DNA of 64,000 bases, taken from NCBI GenBank assembly GCA_040506705.1, contig JBEVWG010000054.1, forward strand, positions 1 to 64,000, read 5' to 3'. Position numbers and translations under genes: made by a program. The stretch is from Thiodiazotropha sp040506705. GTDB lineage: Bacteria > Pseudomonadota > Gammaproteobacteria > Chromatiales > Chromatiaceae. Of this stretch, positions 27,227 to 36,954 are shown piece after piece. Within the stretch, counting starts at the first letter, position 1. Every line of letters starts with the position of its first letter. The notes under the pieces are model-generated. The model was not told the origin of the DNA. It ran no database searches and worked only from the letters and a program-made list of their open reading frames with translations.

Positions 27227-27526
27227 ATGCCCCTTACCTCAGATCAGACTAAATCACTAAAGAAGCTCGCGCATAACTTGAAGCCTGTGGTCATCATTGG
27301 CCAGCACGGTCTCAGCGATGGCGTCATCAACGAAATCGAGATCAGCCTCGATCATCATGAACTGATCAAGGTGAAACTGGCAGGAGCTGATAAGAGTGAC
27401 CGTGAGACTTTAAGCGCCAGTATCGTAGAGCGCTTGTCTGCTGAGTTGGTACAAATCATTGGACGGGTAGCGATTTTTTATCGGGCTAACCCGAAGAAAA
27501 AGAAGAACCGAATCATCCTCAACTAA
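27227..27526 (+). CDS. yhbY: Ribosome-associated RNA-binding protein YhbY (CRM domain)
   Basis: A 99-aa single CRM-domain protein. The GxxG RNA-binding loop appears as IGQHGLSDGV (about residues 25-34), and the C-terminal basic tail KKKKNRIIL is typical. YhbY binds pre-50S particles. It diverges from rlmE across a 148-bp spacer, the same arrangement as in E. coli. Confidence 0.95.
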   Translation: MPLTSDQTKSLKKLAHNLKPVVIIGQHGLSDGVINEIEISLDHHELIKVKLAGADKSDRETLSASIVERLSAELVQIIGRVAIFYRANPKKKKNRIILN

Positions 27527-27606
27527 TCAGTGGCTCGGGATATTGTGTTCAACCATCCATCCGGTTGTGGCTGAACACAACAGAGCGCAGAATATAGTGC
27601 CGCTTC

Positions 27607-28083
27607 TTATTCGTAACGCACTTCAAGAATTTCAAACTCTCTCGCTCCACCAGGGGTATTAAGAAATACATCATCCCCCTCCTGTTTTCCGATCAAAGCC
27701 CGGGCAATTGGTGAACTGACTGAAATCAGGCCCTGTTTAATATCCGCCTCATCTTCACCGACGATCTGGTAGGTGAACTCTTCATCGTTATCCAATTCCA
27801 GAACCATTACTGTCGCGCCAAAAACCACCTTGCCTCCGGCATTCAGTGTGGTGACGTCGATGATCTGTGCATTGGAGAGTTTGCCTTCTATATCCTTGAT
27901 CCGACCTTCAATGAAACTCTGCTGCTCACGAGCTGCATGATATTCTGCATTCTCTTTAAGATCACCATGCTCTCTCGCTTCAGCGATCGCCTTGATCACC
28001 TTTGGTCGCTCAACTGTTTTCAGCTGCTTCAATTCATCTTGCAACTTGGCGGCGCCCTGAGCTGTCAACGGTACCTTGTTCAT
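27607..28083 (-). CDS. greA: Transcription elongation factor GreA
   Basis: A 158-aa protein: N-terminal antiparallel coiled coil (about 1-75) with the acidic tip EHGDLKENAEYHAAR, and a C-terminal FKBP-like domain. It stimulates cleavage of backtracked RNA in RNA polymerase. It lies 31 bp after carB on the same strand, so a carA-carB-greA transcript is likely, as in Pseudomonas. Confidence 0.96.
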   Translation of the reverse strand: MNKVPLTAQGAAKLQDELKQLKTVERPKVIKAIAEAREHGDLKENAEYHAAREQQSFIEGRIKDIEGKLSNAQIIDVTTLNAGGKVVFGATVMVLELDNDEEFTYQIVGEDEADIKQGLISVSSPIARALIGKQEGDDVFLNTPGGAREFEILEVRYE

Positions 28084-28114
28084 AGAACTCTTTCCTCTCT
28101 ACAACTGATCACTA

Positions 28115-31100
28115 CTAGTGGAGGTCTTGAAGCCGGTTGACATTCAGCTCATCCAACTGTTTCAAGGCCAGACAGGTCGCCTCAGCACCTGAAATCGTAG
28201 TGGTATAGTTAACCTTGTGCTGAAGTGCTGTACGTCTTATCTCTGACGAATCTGCAATCGCCTGCACGCCTTCAGTAGTATTGATAATAAAGCTGACTTC
28301 TTTATTTTTGATGGAATCGACAATATGCGGCCGACCTTCCATCACCTTGTTCACTCGCGTGCACTCAAGCCCGGCATCCAGCAATGCCTGACAGGTGCCA
28401 CCGGTGGCGCTCAGGGAAAATCCCAATTCCACCAGATCCTGAGCTACCTGAACTGCCCTGGCTTTATCCGCATTGCGAACGCTGAGTAGTGCTTTACCGC
28501 CTTGAGGCAATTGATAACCCGCACCCATGATTGACTTATTGTACGCCTCACCGAAGGTAGCACCAACTCCCATCACTTCACCGGTTGATTTCATCTCCGG
28601 CCCGAGTACGGTATCGACACCTGGGAATTTGACAAAAGGAAAGACCGCCTCTTTAACAAAATAGTGTTCGGGTATGACCTCTTTGGTGATGCCCTGATCT
28701 TTGAGGCTGGTACCTGCCATACAACGGGCAGCAATTTTCGCCAATTGCAATCCAGTGGCTTTAGAGACAAATGGAACTGTACGGGAAGCCCTTGGATTGA
28801 CTTCCAACAGATAGATCTGCTCATCCTTGATCGCGAACTGGGCGTTCATCAACCCGACCACTTTCAACTCCAGAGCCATTTTCCGCATCTGCTCACGCAT
28901 CCTGTCCTGGATAGCAGCGGAAAGGGTATAGGGAGGAAGGGAGCAGGCAGAATCACCAGAGTGAACACCAGCCTGCTCTATATGTTCCATTATGCCGCCT
29001 ATCAGTACATCTTTGCCGTCACAGATGGCATCGACATCAACTTCAATAGCGTCATCTAAAAAGCGGTCAAGCAATACCGGAGAGTCATTGGAAACACTCA
29101 CTGCTTCGCGCATATAGCGACGCAGCTCATTTTCACGATAGACAATCTCCATGGCCCGTCCTCCGAGAACATAGGAGGGACGTACCACTAAGGGATAACC
29201 GATCTCTTCCGCCAGTTGAACGGCACTCTCCGAATCCCGGGCGGTGCGGTTTGGCGGCTGTTTCAGATTGAGCTTTTCCACCAGCTGCTGGAATCGTTCA
29301 CGATCCTCTGCGAGATCAATGGAATCAGGGCTTGTACCGATAATCGGCGCGCCAGCAGCTTCCAGATCATTTGCCAGCTTCAATGGCGTCTGGCCACCAT
29401 ATTGCACAATCACTCCGGCAGGCTGCTCTTTATGAATGACTTCAAGAACATCCTCCAGGGTCAGAGGCTCAAAATAGAGTCTATCTGAGGTATCGTAATC
29501 GGTAGATACAGTCTCTGGATTACAGTTGACCATAATGGTCTCATAACCATCTTCACGCATTGCAAATGCTGCGTGTACACAACAGTAATCGAATTCGATT
29601 CCCTGACCAATACGGTTTGGACCTCCACCCAGTACCATGATCTTTTTCCGATCACTTGGCTGCGCCTCACACTCTTCCTCATAGGTGGAGTACATATAGG
29701 CAGTGCTGGTGGCAAACTCTGCAGCACAGGTATCAACACGTTTAAAGACCGGTCGTATCCCGGCGTCATGACGAAGCTGGCGAATCTCCGACTCACTGCC
29801 ACCCACTAGTTCTGCGATACGCCGATCAGCGAAGCCTTTGCGCTTTAGAAAACGCAGCCGCGACTCATCCAGACCTTCGATCCCCTGCCCGGAGATCTCA
29901 CGCTCAAGATTGATCAACTCCTCAATCTGCACCAGAAACCAGGGATCAATGGCACAGATATCGAAGATCTCTTCCAGGCTCATGCCAAAGCGAAAACACT
30001 CTGCCACATACCAGAGACGTTCAGGCCCAGGCAGTCGTATTTCACGCACCAGGGTGTCTTTGACATGCTCTTCACTGAGGTCTAGCACCTCATCCAGGCC
30101 GTACTTACCAATCTCAAGCCCACGCAATGCCTTCTGCATCGATTCCTGAAAGGTACGACCTATTGCCATCACTTCACCCACTGACTTCATCTGGGTGGTA
30201 AGGCGATCATCGGCCTGGGGAAATTTTTCAAACGCGAACCGGGGTACCTTGGTCACAACATAGTCGATGCTCGGTTCGAATGATGCCGGTGTTGCCCCAC
30301 CGGTAATTTCATTCTGCAACTCATCCAGGGTATAACCTACTGCCAGTTTTGCAGCCACTTTGGCTATCGGGAAACCGGTGGCTTTGGATGCCAGCGCCGA
30401 TGAACGGGAGACCCGCGGATTCATCTCAATGATGATCATGCGCCCATTTTCAGGATTGATGGCGAACTGTACATTCGAACCACCAGTCTCAACTCCGATC
30501 TCGCGTAACACCGCCAAGGAGGCGTCGCGCATGATCTGATACTCTTTATCGGTCAGAGTTTGTGCTGGCGCCACGGTGATGGAGTCACCGGTATGCACGC
30601 CCATGGGATCCAGGTTTTCTATTGAGCAGATGATAATGCAGTTGTCATTTCTATCCCGAACAACCTCCATCTCATACTCTTTCCAACCAAGAATCGACTC
30701 TTCGATAAGCAATTCACTGGTGGGGGAGAGGTCGAGACCACGCTCGCAGATCTCGACAAACTCCTCGGGATTGTAAGCGATACCACCACCGCTGCCCCCC
30801 ATCGTGAATGAGGGTCGGATAATCGCGGGATAACCAATCTGCACCTGAACCTGCTTAGCCTCTTCCAGGCTGTGAGCAATCACAGAGCGGGGCATATCCA
30901 GGCCGATTTTGCGCATCGCCTTGCGGAACAGGTCACGATCCTCTGCCTTGTCGATCGCTTCCCGGGAAGCACCAACCATCTCAACACCGTACTTCTCCAG
31001 AACCCCTTCACGCACCAGGTCAAGGGCAGAGTTGAGTGCAGTCTGTCCACCCATGGTCGGCAGCAGGGCATCGGGCCGCTCCTTGTCGATAATTCGCTCA

Positions 31101-31321
31101 AGGGTGCGCCAGGTGATCGGCTCGATATAGATGGCATCAGCCATATCTGGATCAGTCATGATCGTGGCCGGATTGGAGTTCACCAGAATTACCCGGTATC
31201 CCTCCTCTTTCAGAGCCTTACAGGCCTGAGCGCCAGAGTAATCGAACTCACAAGCCTGACCGATAACAATCGGGCCAGCGCCTATGATCATGATGCTTTT
31301 TATGTCTGTACGTTTTGGCAT
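28115..31321 (-). CDS. carB: Carbamoyl-phosphate synthase large subunit
   Basis: A 1068-aa enzyme subunit with two ATP-grasp halves (about 1-400 and 555-935), an oligomerisation segment between them and a C-terminal allosteric MGS-like domain (about 935-1068). It makes carbamoyl phosphate for pyrimidines and arginine from ammonia passed from CarA. Start at MPKRTDIKSIMIIGAGPIVIGQ region, as in E. coli, rather than six codons upstream. Confidence 0.97.
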   Translation of the reverse strand: MPKRTDIKSIMIIGAGPIVIGQACEFDYSGAQACKALKEEGYRVILVNSNPATIMTDPDMADAIYIEPITWRTLERIIDKERPDALLPTMGGQTALNSALDLVREGVLEKYGVEMVGASREAIDKAEDRDLFRKAMRKIGLDMPRSVIAHSLEEAKQVQVQIGYPAIIRPSFTMGGSGGGIAYNPEEFVEICERGLDLSPTSELLIEESILGWKEYEMEVVRDRNDNCIIICSIENLDPMGVHTGDSITVAPAQTLTDKEYQIMRDASLAVLREIGVETGGSNVQFAINPENGRMIIIEMNPRVSRSSALASKATGFPIAKVAAKLAVGYTLDELQNEITGGATPASFEPSIDYVVTKVPRFAFEKFPQADDRLTTQMKSVGEVMAIGRTFQESMQKALRGLEIGKYGLDEVLDLSEEHVKDTLVREIRLPGPERLWYVAECFRFGMSLEEIFDICAIDPWFLVQIEELINLEREISGQGIEGLDESRLRFLKRKGFADRRIAELVGGSESEIRQLRHDAGIRPVFKRVDTCAAEFATSTAYMYSTYEEECEAQPSDRKKIMVLGGGPNRIGQGIEFDYCCVHAAFAMREDGYETIMVNCNPETVSTDYDTSDRLYFEPLTLEDVLEVIHKEQPAGVIVQYGGQTPLKLANDLEAAGAPIIGTSPDSIDLAEDRERFQQLVEKLNLKQPPNRTARDSESAVQLAEEIGYPLVVRPSYVLGGRAMEIVYRENELRRYMREAVSVSNDSPVLLDRFLDDAIEVDVDAICDGKDVLIGGIMEHIEQAGVHSGDSACSLPPYTLSAAIQDRMREQMRKMALELKVVGLMNAQFAIKDEQIYLLEVNPRASRTVPFVSKATGLQLAKIAARCMAGTSLKDQGITKEVIPEHYFVKEAVFPFVKFPGVDTVLGPEMKSTGEVMGVGATFGEAYNKSIMGAGYQLPQGGKALLSVRNADKARAVQVAQDLVELGFSLSATGGTCQALLDAGLECTRVNKVMEGRPHIVDSIKNKEVSFIINTTEGVQAIADSSEIRRTALQHKVNYTTTISGAEATCLALKQLDELNVNRLQDLH

Positions 31322-31642
31322 TAATTCATCAGTCCGCAAAAAAAACGCAAATAGATATTTAGATTACCGATACATTGTCATTTCGCTAAACAGCCCCGTA
31401 TACAACAGAAAACGGGGTACTAATATTCAGCGGTAAAGCAATGTTCAGCCCTGTTAATCGAAGAAATTTCATCACCTGGGCATAACGATATTACGCGTAT
31501 GCTGACAAATTTCAGGTTCCAACAGCGCTCTGTTTTCCGCATCGATCTGTTCAGTTCCCACAACTCGTCACTACTTCTCAACTCACTTCAAATCTGCCTG
31601 AGGAGATAGCTTTTCCCGCCTCTCCTTGAATAGACCGTGTGT
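31322..31642. other. carA-carB spacer with two hairpins, no gene
   Basis: A 321-bp gap inside the car operon. It holds an AGGAGA/TCTCCT stem (31601-31606 with 31621-31626) just after the carA stop and a CCCCGT/ACGGGG stem (31394-31399 with 31412-31417). Neither is followed by a clear T-run on the minus strand. I see no reading frame with a family signature. Confidence 0.5.
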
Positions 31643-32785
31643 CTATCTGCTCTCTTCCATCAATTCGATGAAGTGATCAAACACAGGTGCCACATCGTGT
31701 GGCCCTGGGCTGGCTTCCGGGTGGCCCTGAAAGCTGAATGCAGGTTTATCGGTACGGTGTATGCCTTGCAAAGTACCATCGAACAGGGAGCGATGGATCG
31801 GAGTCAGGCACGATGGCAAACTCTCCTCATCAACAGCGAAGCCATGATTCTGGCTGCTGATCATCACATTCCCTTTTTTCAGATCCTGTACCGGGTGGTT
31901 GGCTCCATGGTGGCCAAATTTCATCTTCACGGTTTTTGCACCCGAGGCGAGGGCCAGAAGCTGGTGTCCCAAGCAGATTCCAAATACCGGCAGGCTGGCG
32001 TCAACGATTTTAGTGATCGCCTCAATGGCATAGCCACAGGGCTCAGGATCTCCTGGACCATTTGACAGGAATACACCATCAGGCTCCATCGCCAGCACAT
32101 CCTCGGCTGGTGTGCTTGCTGGAACAACCGTGATACGGCAACCCCGGTCAGTCAGCATTCTCAGAATATTGCGTTTGACTCCATAGTCGTAGGCAACCAC
32201 ATGGTATGGGAGTTTTTCCGAATCCATTGACACAGCTTCAGGCAACCCCTCCTCCAGCGACCAGGTCCCTTGAGACCAGTCATAGCCTGTTTCAGTGGTT
32301 ACCTCTTTCGCCAGATCCATTCCCTTCAATCCAGGGAACTCCTGCGCCAATTTCAAAGCTGTGGAGAGATCAGGATTGTCGCCGGCAATAATGCAGCCAT
32401 TTTGGGCACCCTTTTCCCGCAGAATTCGGGTCAGGCGACGGGTATCGATATCGGCAATGGCGATCACACCACTGCGTTGCAGATAGGCCTCCAAAGACTC
32501 TTCAGAGCGCCAATTACTCGTAATCAGTGGCAGATCACGGATCACCAGGCCGGCTGCATGAATCTGATCAGACTCTTCATCCTCCTGATTGACACCGGTA
32601 TTACCTATATGAGGATAGGTCAGCGTGACTATCTGTTTACGATAAGAGGGGTCGGTCAGTATCTCCTGATAGCCGGTCATGGATGTATTAAAAACAACCT
32701 CTCCGACGGTATGTCCTTCAGCACCGATGGCCTCACCCCTGAATTGGCTGCCATCTTCCAGGACCAGAACTGCTGGTTTTCTCAA
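31643..32785 (-). CDS. carA: Carbamoyl-phosphate synthase small subunit, TTG start
   Basis: A 380-aa glutaminase subunit (E. coli 382) that hydrolyses glutamine and feeds ammonia to CarB. The catalytic Cys lies in FGICLGHQLLAL and the His/Glu pair in FQGHPEASPGPHD. The TTG at 32785 is the start I choose: GGAGAG sits just upstream, the protein then begins RKPAVLVLEDGSQFRG in register with known CarA, and the length fits. The frame stays open 22 codons further, through a terminator hairpin, but that extension is outside the family. Confidence 0.95.
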   Translation of the reverse strand: MRKPAVLVLEDGSQFRGEAIGAEGHTVGEVVFNTSMTGYQEILTDPSYRKQIVTLTYPHIGNTGVNQEDEESDQIHAAGLVIRDLPLITSNWRSEESLEAYLQRSGVIAIADIDTRRLTRILREKGAQNGCIIAGDNPDLSTALKLAQEFPGLKGMDLAKEVTTETGYDWSQGTWSLEEGLPEAVSMDSEKLPYHVVAYDYGVKRNILRMLTDRGCRITVVPASTPAEDVLAMEPDGVFLSNGPGDPEPCGYAIEAITKIVDASLPVFGICLGHQLLALASGAKTVKMKFGHHGANHPVQDLKKGNVMISSQNHGFAVDEESLPSCLTPIHRSLFDGTLQGIHRTDKPAFSFQGHPEASPGPHDVAPVFDHFIELMEESR

Positions 32786-32808
32786 GAATCTCTCCGTTAC
32801 AGGCGTGC

Positions 32809-32839
32809 AAAAAGGGGCAGACCACAAAGTGCCTGCCCC
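32809..32839 (-). terminator. Intrinsic terminator in the carA leader (probable attenuator)
   Basis: Read on the minus strand, GGGGCAG and CTGCCCC (32833-32839 with 32814-32820) form a 7-bp GC-rich stem with an inner CAC/GTG pairing, followed directly by TTTTT. It ends 24 bases before the carA start codon and lies downstream of a good promoter, which is the layout of a transcription attenuator. It could also serve trxC, whose stop is about 165 bp upstream. Confidence 0.75.
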
Positions 32840-32859
32840 GAGAATTAGCAAAAGTATTC

Positions 32860-32892
32860 TTCAGAACCGAATCTTACTAATTCGACTCTGAA
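32860..32892 (-). promoter_or_regulatory. Upstream leader hairpin of carA
   Basis: A 13-bp stem (32860-32872 with 32880-32892), broken only by two wobble or mismatched positions, with a 7-nt loop. It is the first structure in the predicted carA transcript and lies 20 bases before the terminator hairpin. By position it resembles the pause hairpin of pyrBI-type attenuators; that role is inference. Confidence 0.5.
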
Positions 32893-32905
32893 ATGATGGT
32901 CGGAT

Positions 32906-32935
32906 ATTGTACGTTATCGAGGGCAAAGCTGTCTA
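32906..32935 (-). promoter_or_regulatory. Putative carA promoter
   Basis: TAGACA (32930-32935) and TACAAT (32906-32911) on the minus strand each match five of six consensus bases with an 18-bp spacer. Transcription would start near 32899, giving a leader of about 115 nt that contains both hairpins. Confidence 0.65.
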
Positions 32936-33004
32936 TCCGCTTGATTCATGAAATCCCACAAATTGAGCATTTAATTGATCCGGTTTTAGTGGGCAGCTAC
33001 TGGA

Positions 33005-33448
33005 TCACCTTCCGGCCAGTACACCCTTCACCCAGCGCACTATGCCATTCTGATCCATCGCACCCGCCTGCCTTGCGATCTCCTGCCCGCGATCGATCAA
33101 CATCAAAGTCGGGATACTGCGTATGCCATATTGCATTCCCAGTTGCTGGGCCTCTTCGGTATTCACTTTGATTAAACGAATATCTGGCTCCAACTGCTTT
33201 GCCGCCGCCTCGAAAGCTGGGGCCATCATTTTACAGGGCCCACACCATGGCGCCCAGAAATCGATCAGCAGAGGCAGATCGTTCTTCTGGACATAGCGAT
33301 TGAAACGGCTTTCATTCAAAGATAGAGGTTGCCCGGAGAAGATCGGCTGGTGGCATTTCCCGCATTTAGCATCCTCTCCTGCCCTGCTGAGCGGTAGACG
33401 ATTAATCCCATCACAGTGGGGACAGACAACATGTTTTGCATCACTCAT
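33005..33448 (-). CDS. trxC: Thioredoxin 2 with N-terminal zinc ribbon
   Basis: A 147-aa cytoplasmic disulfide reductase. The zinc-binding cysteines are at 9, 12, 29 and 32 (VVCPHC and KCGKC), and the active site is FWAPWCGPCKM with Cys69 and Cys72. The cis-proline IRSIPTLMLI is present. Diverges from the next thioredoxin-like gene across 209 bp. Confidence 0.96.
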   Translation of the reverse strand: MSDAKHVVCPHCDGINRLPLSRAGEDAKCGKCHQPIFSGQPLSLNESRFNRYVQKNDLPLLIDFWAPWCGPCKMMAPAFEAAAKQLEPDIRLIKVNTEEAQQLGMQYGIRSIPTLMLIDRGQEIARQAGAMDQNGIVRWVKGVLAGR

Positions 33449-33657
33449 TTCACTTCATCCAGATCTTCACCAGAGGTTAAGAGGTGCCCTTAATTCAGAT
33501 ACTTCGACTGATTGAACGCTCCGGCAGCAGGCGACCAATCAGGGCCTCTTAGGAAATGGGGCTGTTGGTGAGAATTTCAAGACTCATATCGAAACGAGAT
33601 TTCAGTATAATGGCGCTCCTTTGAACTACCTCGCGATAACCGATACGGGAGCTGAAC

Positions 33658-34521
33658 ATGGCGGATTCACCATACATCTTCGATGCTACTGCTGAAAACT
33701 TTCAGCAACAGGTCTTGGCTGCCTCAATGGAGAGACCAGTGTTGGTCGACTTTTGGGCAGAATGGTGCAATCCCTGCAAAACCTTGATGCCGATACTTGC
33801 CAAGCTGGCTGATGAGTACCAAGGCAAGTTCCTGCTGGCCAAGGTTAACACTGAACAGCAGCAACCCCTTGCCGGGCACTTCCAGATTCGCAGCATCCCT
33901 ACTGCAAAACTCTTTTTCCAAGGGCAGGAGGTGGATGAGTTTATGGGGGCTCTGCCTGAAACTGAGATTCGCAACTTTCTCGACAAATATATCCCCAGAG
34001 AGTCTGATGGACTGGTAGAGCAGGCTGAAGCCCTACTGCTTCAAGGAGATGCGGATGGTGCTGGCACACTACTCAAGCAAGCCAGTGACAACGATCCTGA
34101 AAACCCAAGAATCCGGCTCGCTTTCTCCCGCTACCTGGCTACTATTGGAAAGCTGCAAGAAGCTGAGAACATACTCATGGCTCTGCCAGATGAAGAGAGG
34201 GAGAAACCGGAGGTGGTCGCCATGCTCACCAAAATCCAGTTTGACCGCTCCGCTGCAGATAGCCCGCCAATAGAGGAGCTGGAGAAACGCCTGCAGGAGA
34301 ATCCCGCAGACAGTGAAGCGCTTCATATGCTGGCTTCTCATAAAATCATGGAGAACGACCATGAGGCTGCCTTGGAACTGCTGATGACTCTTTTTCAGAA
34401 AGATCGCAGCTATGGCGACAATATTGCCCAAAAAGAGATGCTTAAAGTTTTTGAAATGCTTGGTGGACAGGGGCCGTTGGTAAAGCGCTACCGCAATCGG
34501 ATGTTCAATTTTCTACATTAA
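33658..34521 (+). CDS. cnoX: Thioredoxin-like co-chaperone CnoX/YbbN with TPR repeats
   Basis: A 287-aa protein: thioredoxin fold (about 1-110) with active site WAEWCNPCKT (Cys37, Cys40), then TPR-like helices to the end. CnoX proteins hold unfolded substrates for chaperonins under chlorine or oxidative stress. Unlike E. coli YbbN, which has SxxC, this one keeps both cysteines and may still be redox-active. A TATAAT box lies at 33606-33611, but no good -35 box is visible. Confidence 0.92.
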   Translation: MADSPYIFDATAENFQQQVLAASMERPVLVDFWAEWCNPCKTLMPILAKLADEYQGKFLLAKVNTEQQQPLAGHFQIRSIPTAKLFFQGQEVDEFMGALPETEIRNFLDKYIPRESDGLVEQAEALLLQGDADGAGTLLKQASDNDPENPRIRLAFSRYLATIGKLQEAENILMALPDEEREKPEVVAMLTKIQFDRSAADSPPIEELEKRLQENPADSEALHMLASHKIMENDHEAALELLMTLFQKDRSYGDNIAQKEMLKVFEMLGGQGPLVKRYRNRMFNFLH

Positions 34522-34534
34522 AAAAAGTTTGGCC

Positions 34535-34557
34535 AGGCCAGGGTAGTCACCTGGCCT
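34535..34557 (-). terminator. Hairpin between the converging cnoX and tilS genes
   Basis: AGGCCAGG (34535-34542) pairs with CCTGGCCT (34550-34557) around a 7-nt loop. On the minus strand a run of seven T follows after eight bases, so it may end tilS transcripts. It overlaps the last codon of tilS. Confidence 0.5.
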
Positions 34558-35893
34558 ACTCACTATCCTCGGCTCGTTGCCAATGAACATGAATACCCTC
34601 TTCCCCTTTGGCAGCGGCAAACTGGTGGCAGACAATGCGTCCCGGTATCGTGGCAAGATCGCCATTCAGGTAGACCAGGGGAATGCGATCCCGATCCCAG
34701 GGTGGAACGCCCCACTCCTGGAACAGTTTCTTTAAAGGCCGATGGTGCTCCTGCCCAACGGGCCGACAGCGCTCCCCACCTCTACGAAACCTGACTTCAA
34801 TATCTGCGCTTTGCCAGTGGTGATTTGCCAACCCACCTTCAGCTGATGAAGCGATCAGAGACCCCATGCCATCAGGCAATTGCAGTTGTTGCTTCTCCAG
34901 CCAGGGAATATGGGTGGGTAGAGGCTGCGCTAAACGGCTTGGAGCCAGGATCAAATCATCCCGGTATCGACGCACTTCCCAGCCTCTCCAGGCCACCAAT
35001 GGTGTTGAGTCACTGCGCCCATGTATCGACTCATGCTCGATTCGCATCAACTTTTTCGAATTAGGCAGAGGCGCCCCGCTGGATGCAATCCAGTGACGTA
35101 GCAGATGCCTCACCCGGATCGATGACATCGCCTTCAATTCACTGATGGAGAGCCTCCCTGTCTCTGCACAACGAACCCGGGCCAACTCCAGTTCCATCTC
35201 TTCCTGAGCCAGGCTCAACATCTCACCACTGAAACGTGCGGCCCGTGCCAGTGTTACCGCTGCCGCTGGCCAACGTGTCTGCAATAGAGGCATTACTTGA
35301 TGCCTGATAAAGTTGCGATCAAAGCGCTGATCCTGATTAGAGGGATCCTCCTGCCAGCGCAATCCCGCGGCCATTGCGTAACACTCAATTGACTCCCTTG
35401 ACTCTTGCAACAACGGCCTTGCCAACCAGCCACTTCCAAATTCGGCAATCATCGGCATAGCTGCCAAGCCAGCTGGACCACTGCCTCTGAGAAGTTGCAA
35501 CAAGAGTGTCTCTGCCTGGTCATCCTGATGCTGGGCGGTGAGCAGCAGATCTCCTGGATTCAGCTGATGAGAAAGTGCTTGATAGCGAGCTTCCCGAGCC
35601 AGGGCCTCCAGGCTTTGACCTTTTTGTGGCGTCAATTCCAGGGTCAGCGTATCCAGAGGGATATCATATTCTGCGCATACCTGTTCGCAATGTTTCTGCC
35701 AGGCATCCGCCCCCGGCTGCAGTCCATGGTGCACATGAATGGCGCGCAGCGGATAAGGTAGCTGGGATCTTAACTCAGATAACAGATGAAGTAGAACGCA
35801 GGAATCAACTCCACCACTGAATGCCAGATGGCAACAACCTGCCTGAGGCAGGTTGGTTAGGGTATCTTTCAGATGATCGACAGAGAGGGACAC
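34556..35893 (-). CDS. tilS: tRNA(Ile)-lysidine synthetase
   Basis: A 445-aa enzyme that converts C34 of tRNA-Ile(CAU) to lysidine so that AUA is read as Ile. The N-type ATP pyrophosphatase P-loop SGGVDS is at residues 26-31, with HHGLQPGADAW and the substrate-specific middle and C-terminal domains following. It lies 16 bp after accA, as in many gammaproteobacteria. Confidence 0.96.
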   Translation of the reverse strand: MSLSVDHLKDTLTNLPQAGCCHLAFSGGVDSCVLLHLLSELRSQLPYPLRAIHVHHGLQPGADAWQKHCEQVCAEYDIPLDTLTLELTPQKGQSLEALAREARYQALSHQLNPGDLLLTAQHQDDQAETLLLQLLRGSGPAGLAAMPMIAEFGSGWLARPLLQESRESIECYAMAAGLRWQEDPSNQDQRFDRNFIRHQVMPLLQTRWPAAAVTLARAARFSGEMLSLAQEEMELELARVRCAETGRLSISELKAMSSIRVRHLLRHWIASSGAPLPNSKKLMRIEHESIHGRSDSTPLVAWRGWEVRRYRDDLILAPSRLAQPLPTHIPWLEKQQLQLPDGMGSLIASSAEGGLANHHWQSADIEVRFRRGGERCRPVGQEHHRPLKKLFQEWGVPPWDRDRIPLVYLNGDLATIPGRIVCHQFAAAKGEEGIHVHWQRAEDSE

Positions 35894-35909
35894 AGGGGAT
35901 CCCGAAGGG

Positions 35910-36869
35910 TTATTCCCCGGAGAACTGACCGTATTGCATCAGGCGTTGATAGCGGGTATCGAGCAGCTTATCAATTGCCATACTGGTGATATTATCAATA
36001 CCTTCCAGCAGGGCATGCTTGAGACTCTTTGCCATCGTTTCTATATCCCGGTGAGCACCACCCAAGGGCTCAGAAACGATCTCATCCACCAATCCCAGCT
36101 CCTTCAGTCGATCAGAGGTGATGGCCATGGCCTCTGCAGCCAATGGTGCCTTTTCAGCACTCTTCCATAGGATTGAAGCACAACCCTCTGGGGAGATAAC
36201 TGAATAGGTGCTGTACTGCAACATCATGACGCGGTCACCCACACCAACAGCCAAAGCACCACCTGAACCACCCTCTCCGATCACCGTACAGATGATTGGC
36301 GTGCGCAAACCAGACATAATCTTGAGATTACGCGCTATTGCCTCACTCTGGCCACGCTCTTCCGCACCGACACCAGGATAGGCTCCGGGTGTATCTATGA
36401 AGGTAAGAATCGGCAGTTTGAACCGTTCCGCCAGCTCCATCAGACGCAATGCCTTGCGATAGCCCTCTGGACGTGGCATACCAAAATTGCGATAGAGCTT
36501 ATCTTTGGTATCGCGCCCCTTCTGATGGCCAATCACCATTACTGGACGGCCTTCAAGACGGGCCATTCCCCCGACAATGGCGTGATCATCAGCAAATGTC
36601 CGGTCACCATGCAGTTCATGGAACTCATCGAAGATACGGTCGATGTAATCGAGGACGTAAGGCCTCTGGGGATGTCGGGAGAGCTGGGAAATATCCCATG
36701 GCTTGAGGTTGGAAAAGATCGTCTCAGTGAGGGACTGGCACTTCTTCTCCAGTCGCGTGATCTCATCCTGAATGTTAATTTCATTATCGCTGCCCACCAG
36801 ACGAAGCTCTTCGATCTTCGCCTCAAGTTCTGCGATAGGTTGTTCAAATTCTAGAAAGTTAAGATCCAT
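35910..36869 (-). CDS. accA: Acetyl-CoA carboxylase carboxyltransferase subunit alpha
   Basis: A 319-aa subunit that, with AccD, transfers carboxyl from biotin to acetyl-CoA to give malonyl-CoA for fatty acids. The family signatures FLEFEQPIAELEAKIEEL, FIDTPGAYPGVGAEERGQSEAIA and the GEGGSGGALA oxyanion region are all present. It is next to the malonate cluster, which makes the same product by another route; this may be coincidence. Confidence 0.97.
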   Translation of the reverse strand: MDLNFLEFEQPIAELEAKIEELRLVGSDNEINIQDEITRLEKKCQSLTETIFSNLKPWDISQLSRHPQRPYVLDYIDRIFDEFHELHGDRTFADDHAIVGGMARLEGRPVMVIGHQKGRDTKDKLYRNFGMPRPEGYRKALRLMELAERFKLPILTFIDTPGAYPGVGAEERGQSEAIARNLKIMSGLRTPIICTVIGEGGSGGALAVGVGDRVMMLQYSTYSVISPEGCASILWKSAEKAPLAAEAMAITSDRLKELGLVDEIVSEPLGGAHRDIETMAKSLKHALLEGIDNITSMAIDKLLDTRYQRLMQYGQFSGE

Positions 36870-36954
36870 GGGGCGAAATATACCGGAAACAATCTCTTTA
36901 GAACAGTCTATTGGATGGTATTACGGAATCATCACTGATTGAAGCAGGCCAATC

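Noticed and set aside
32786..32851. Longer CarA start at a TTG within the leader
   Set aside because: It would put the terminator hairpin inside the coding sequence and adds 22 residues missing in known CarA; no ribosome site precedes it.
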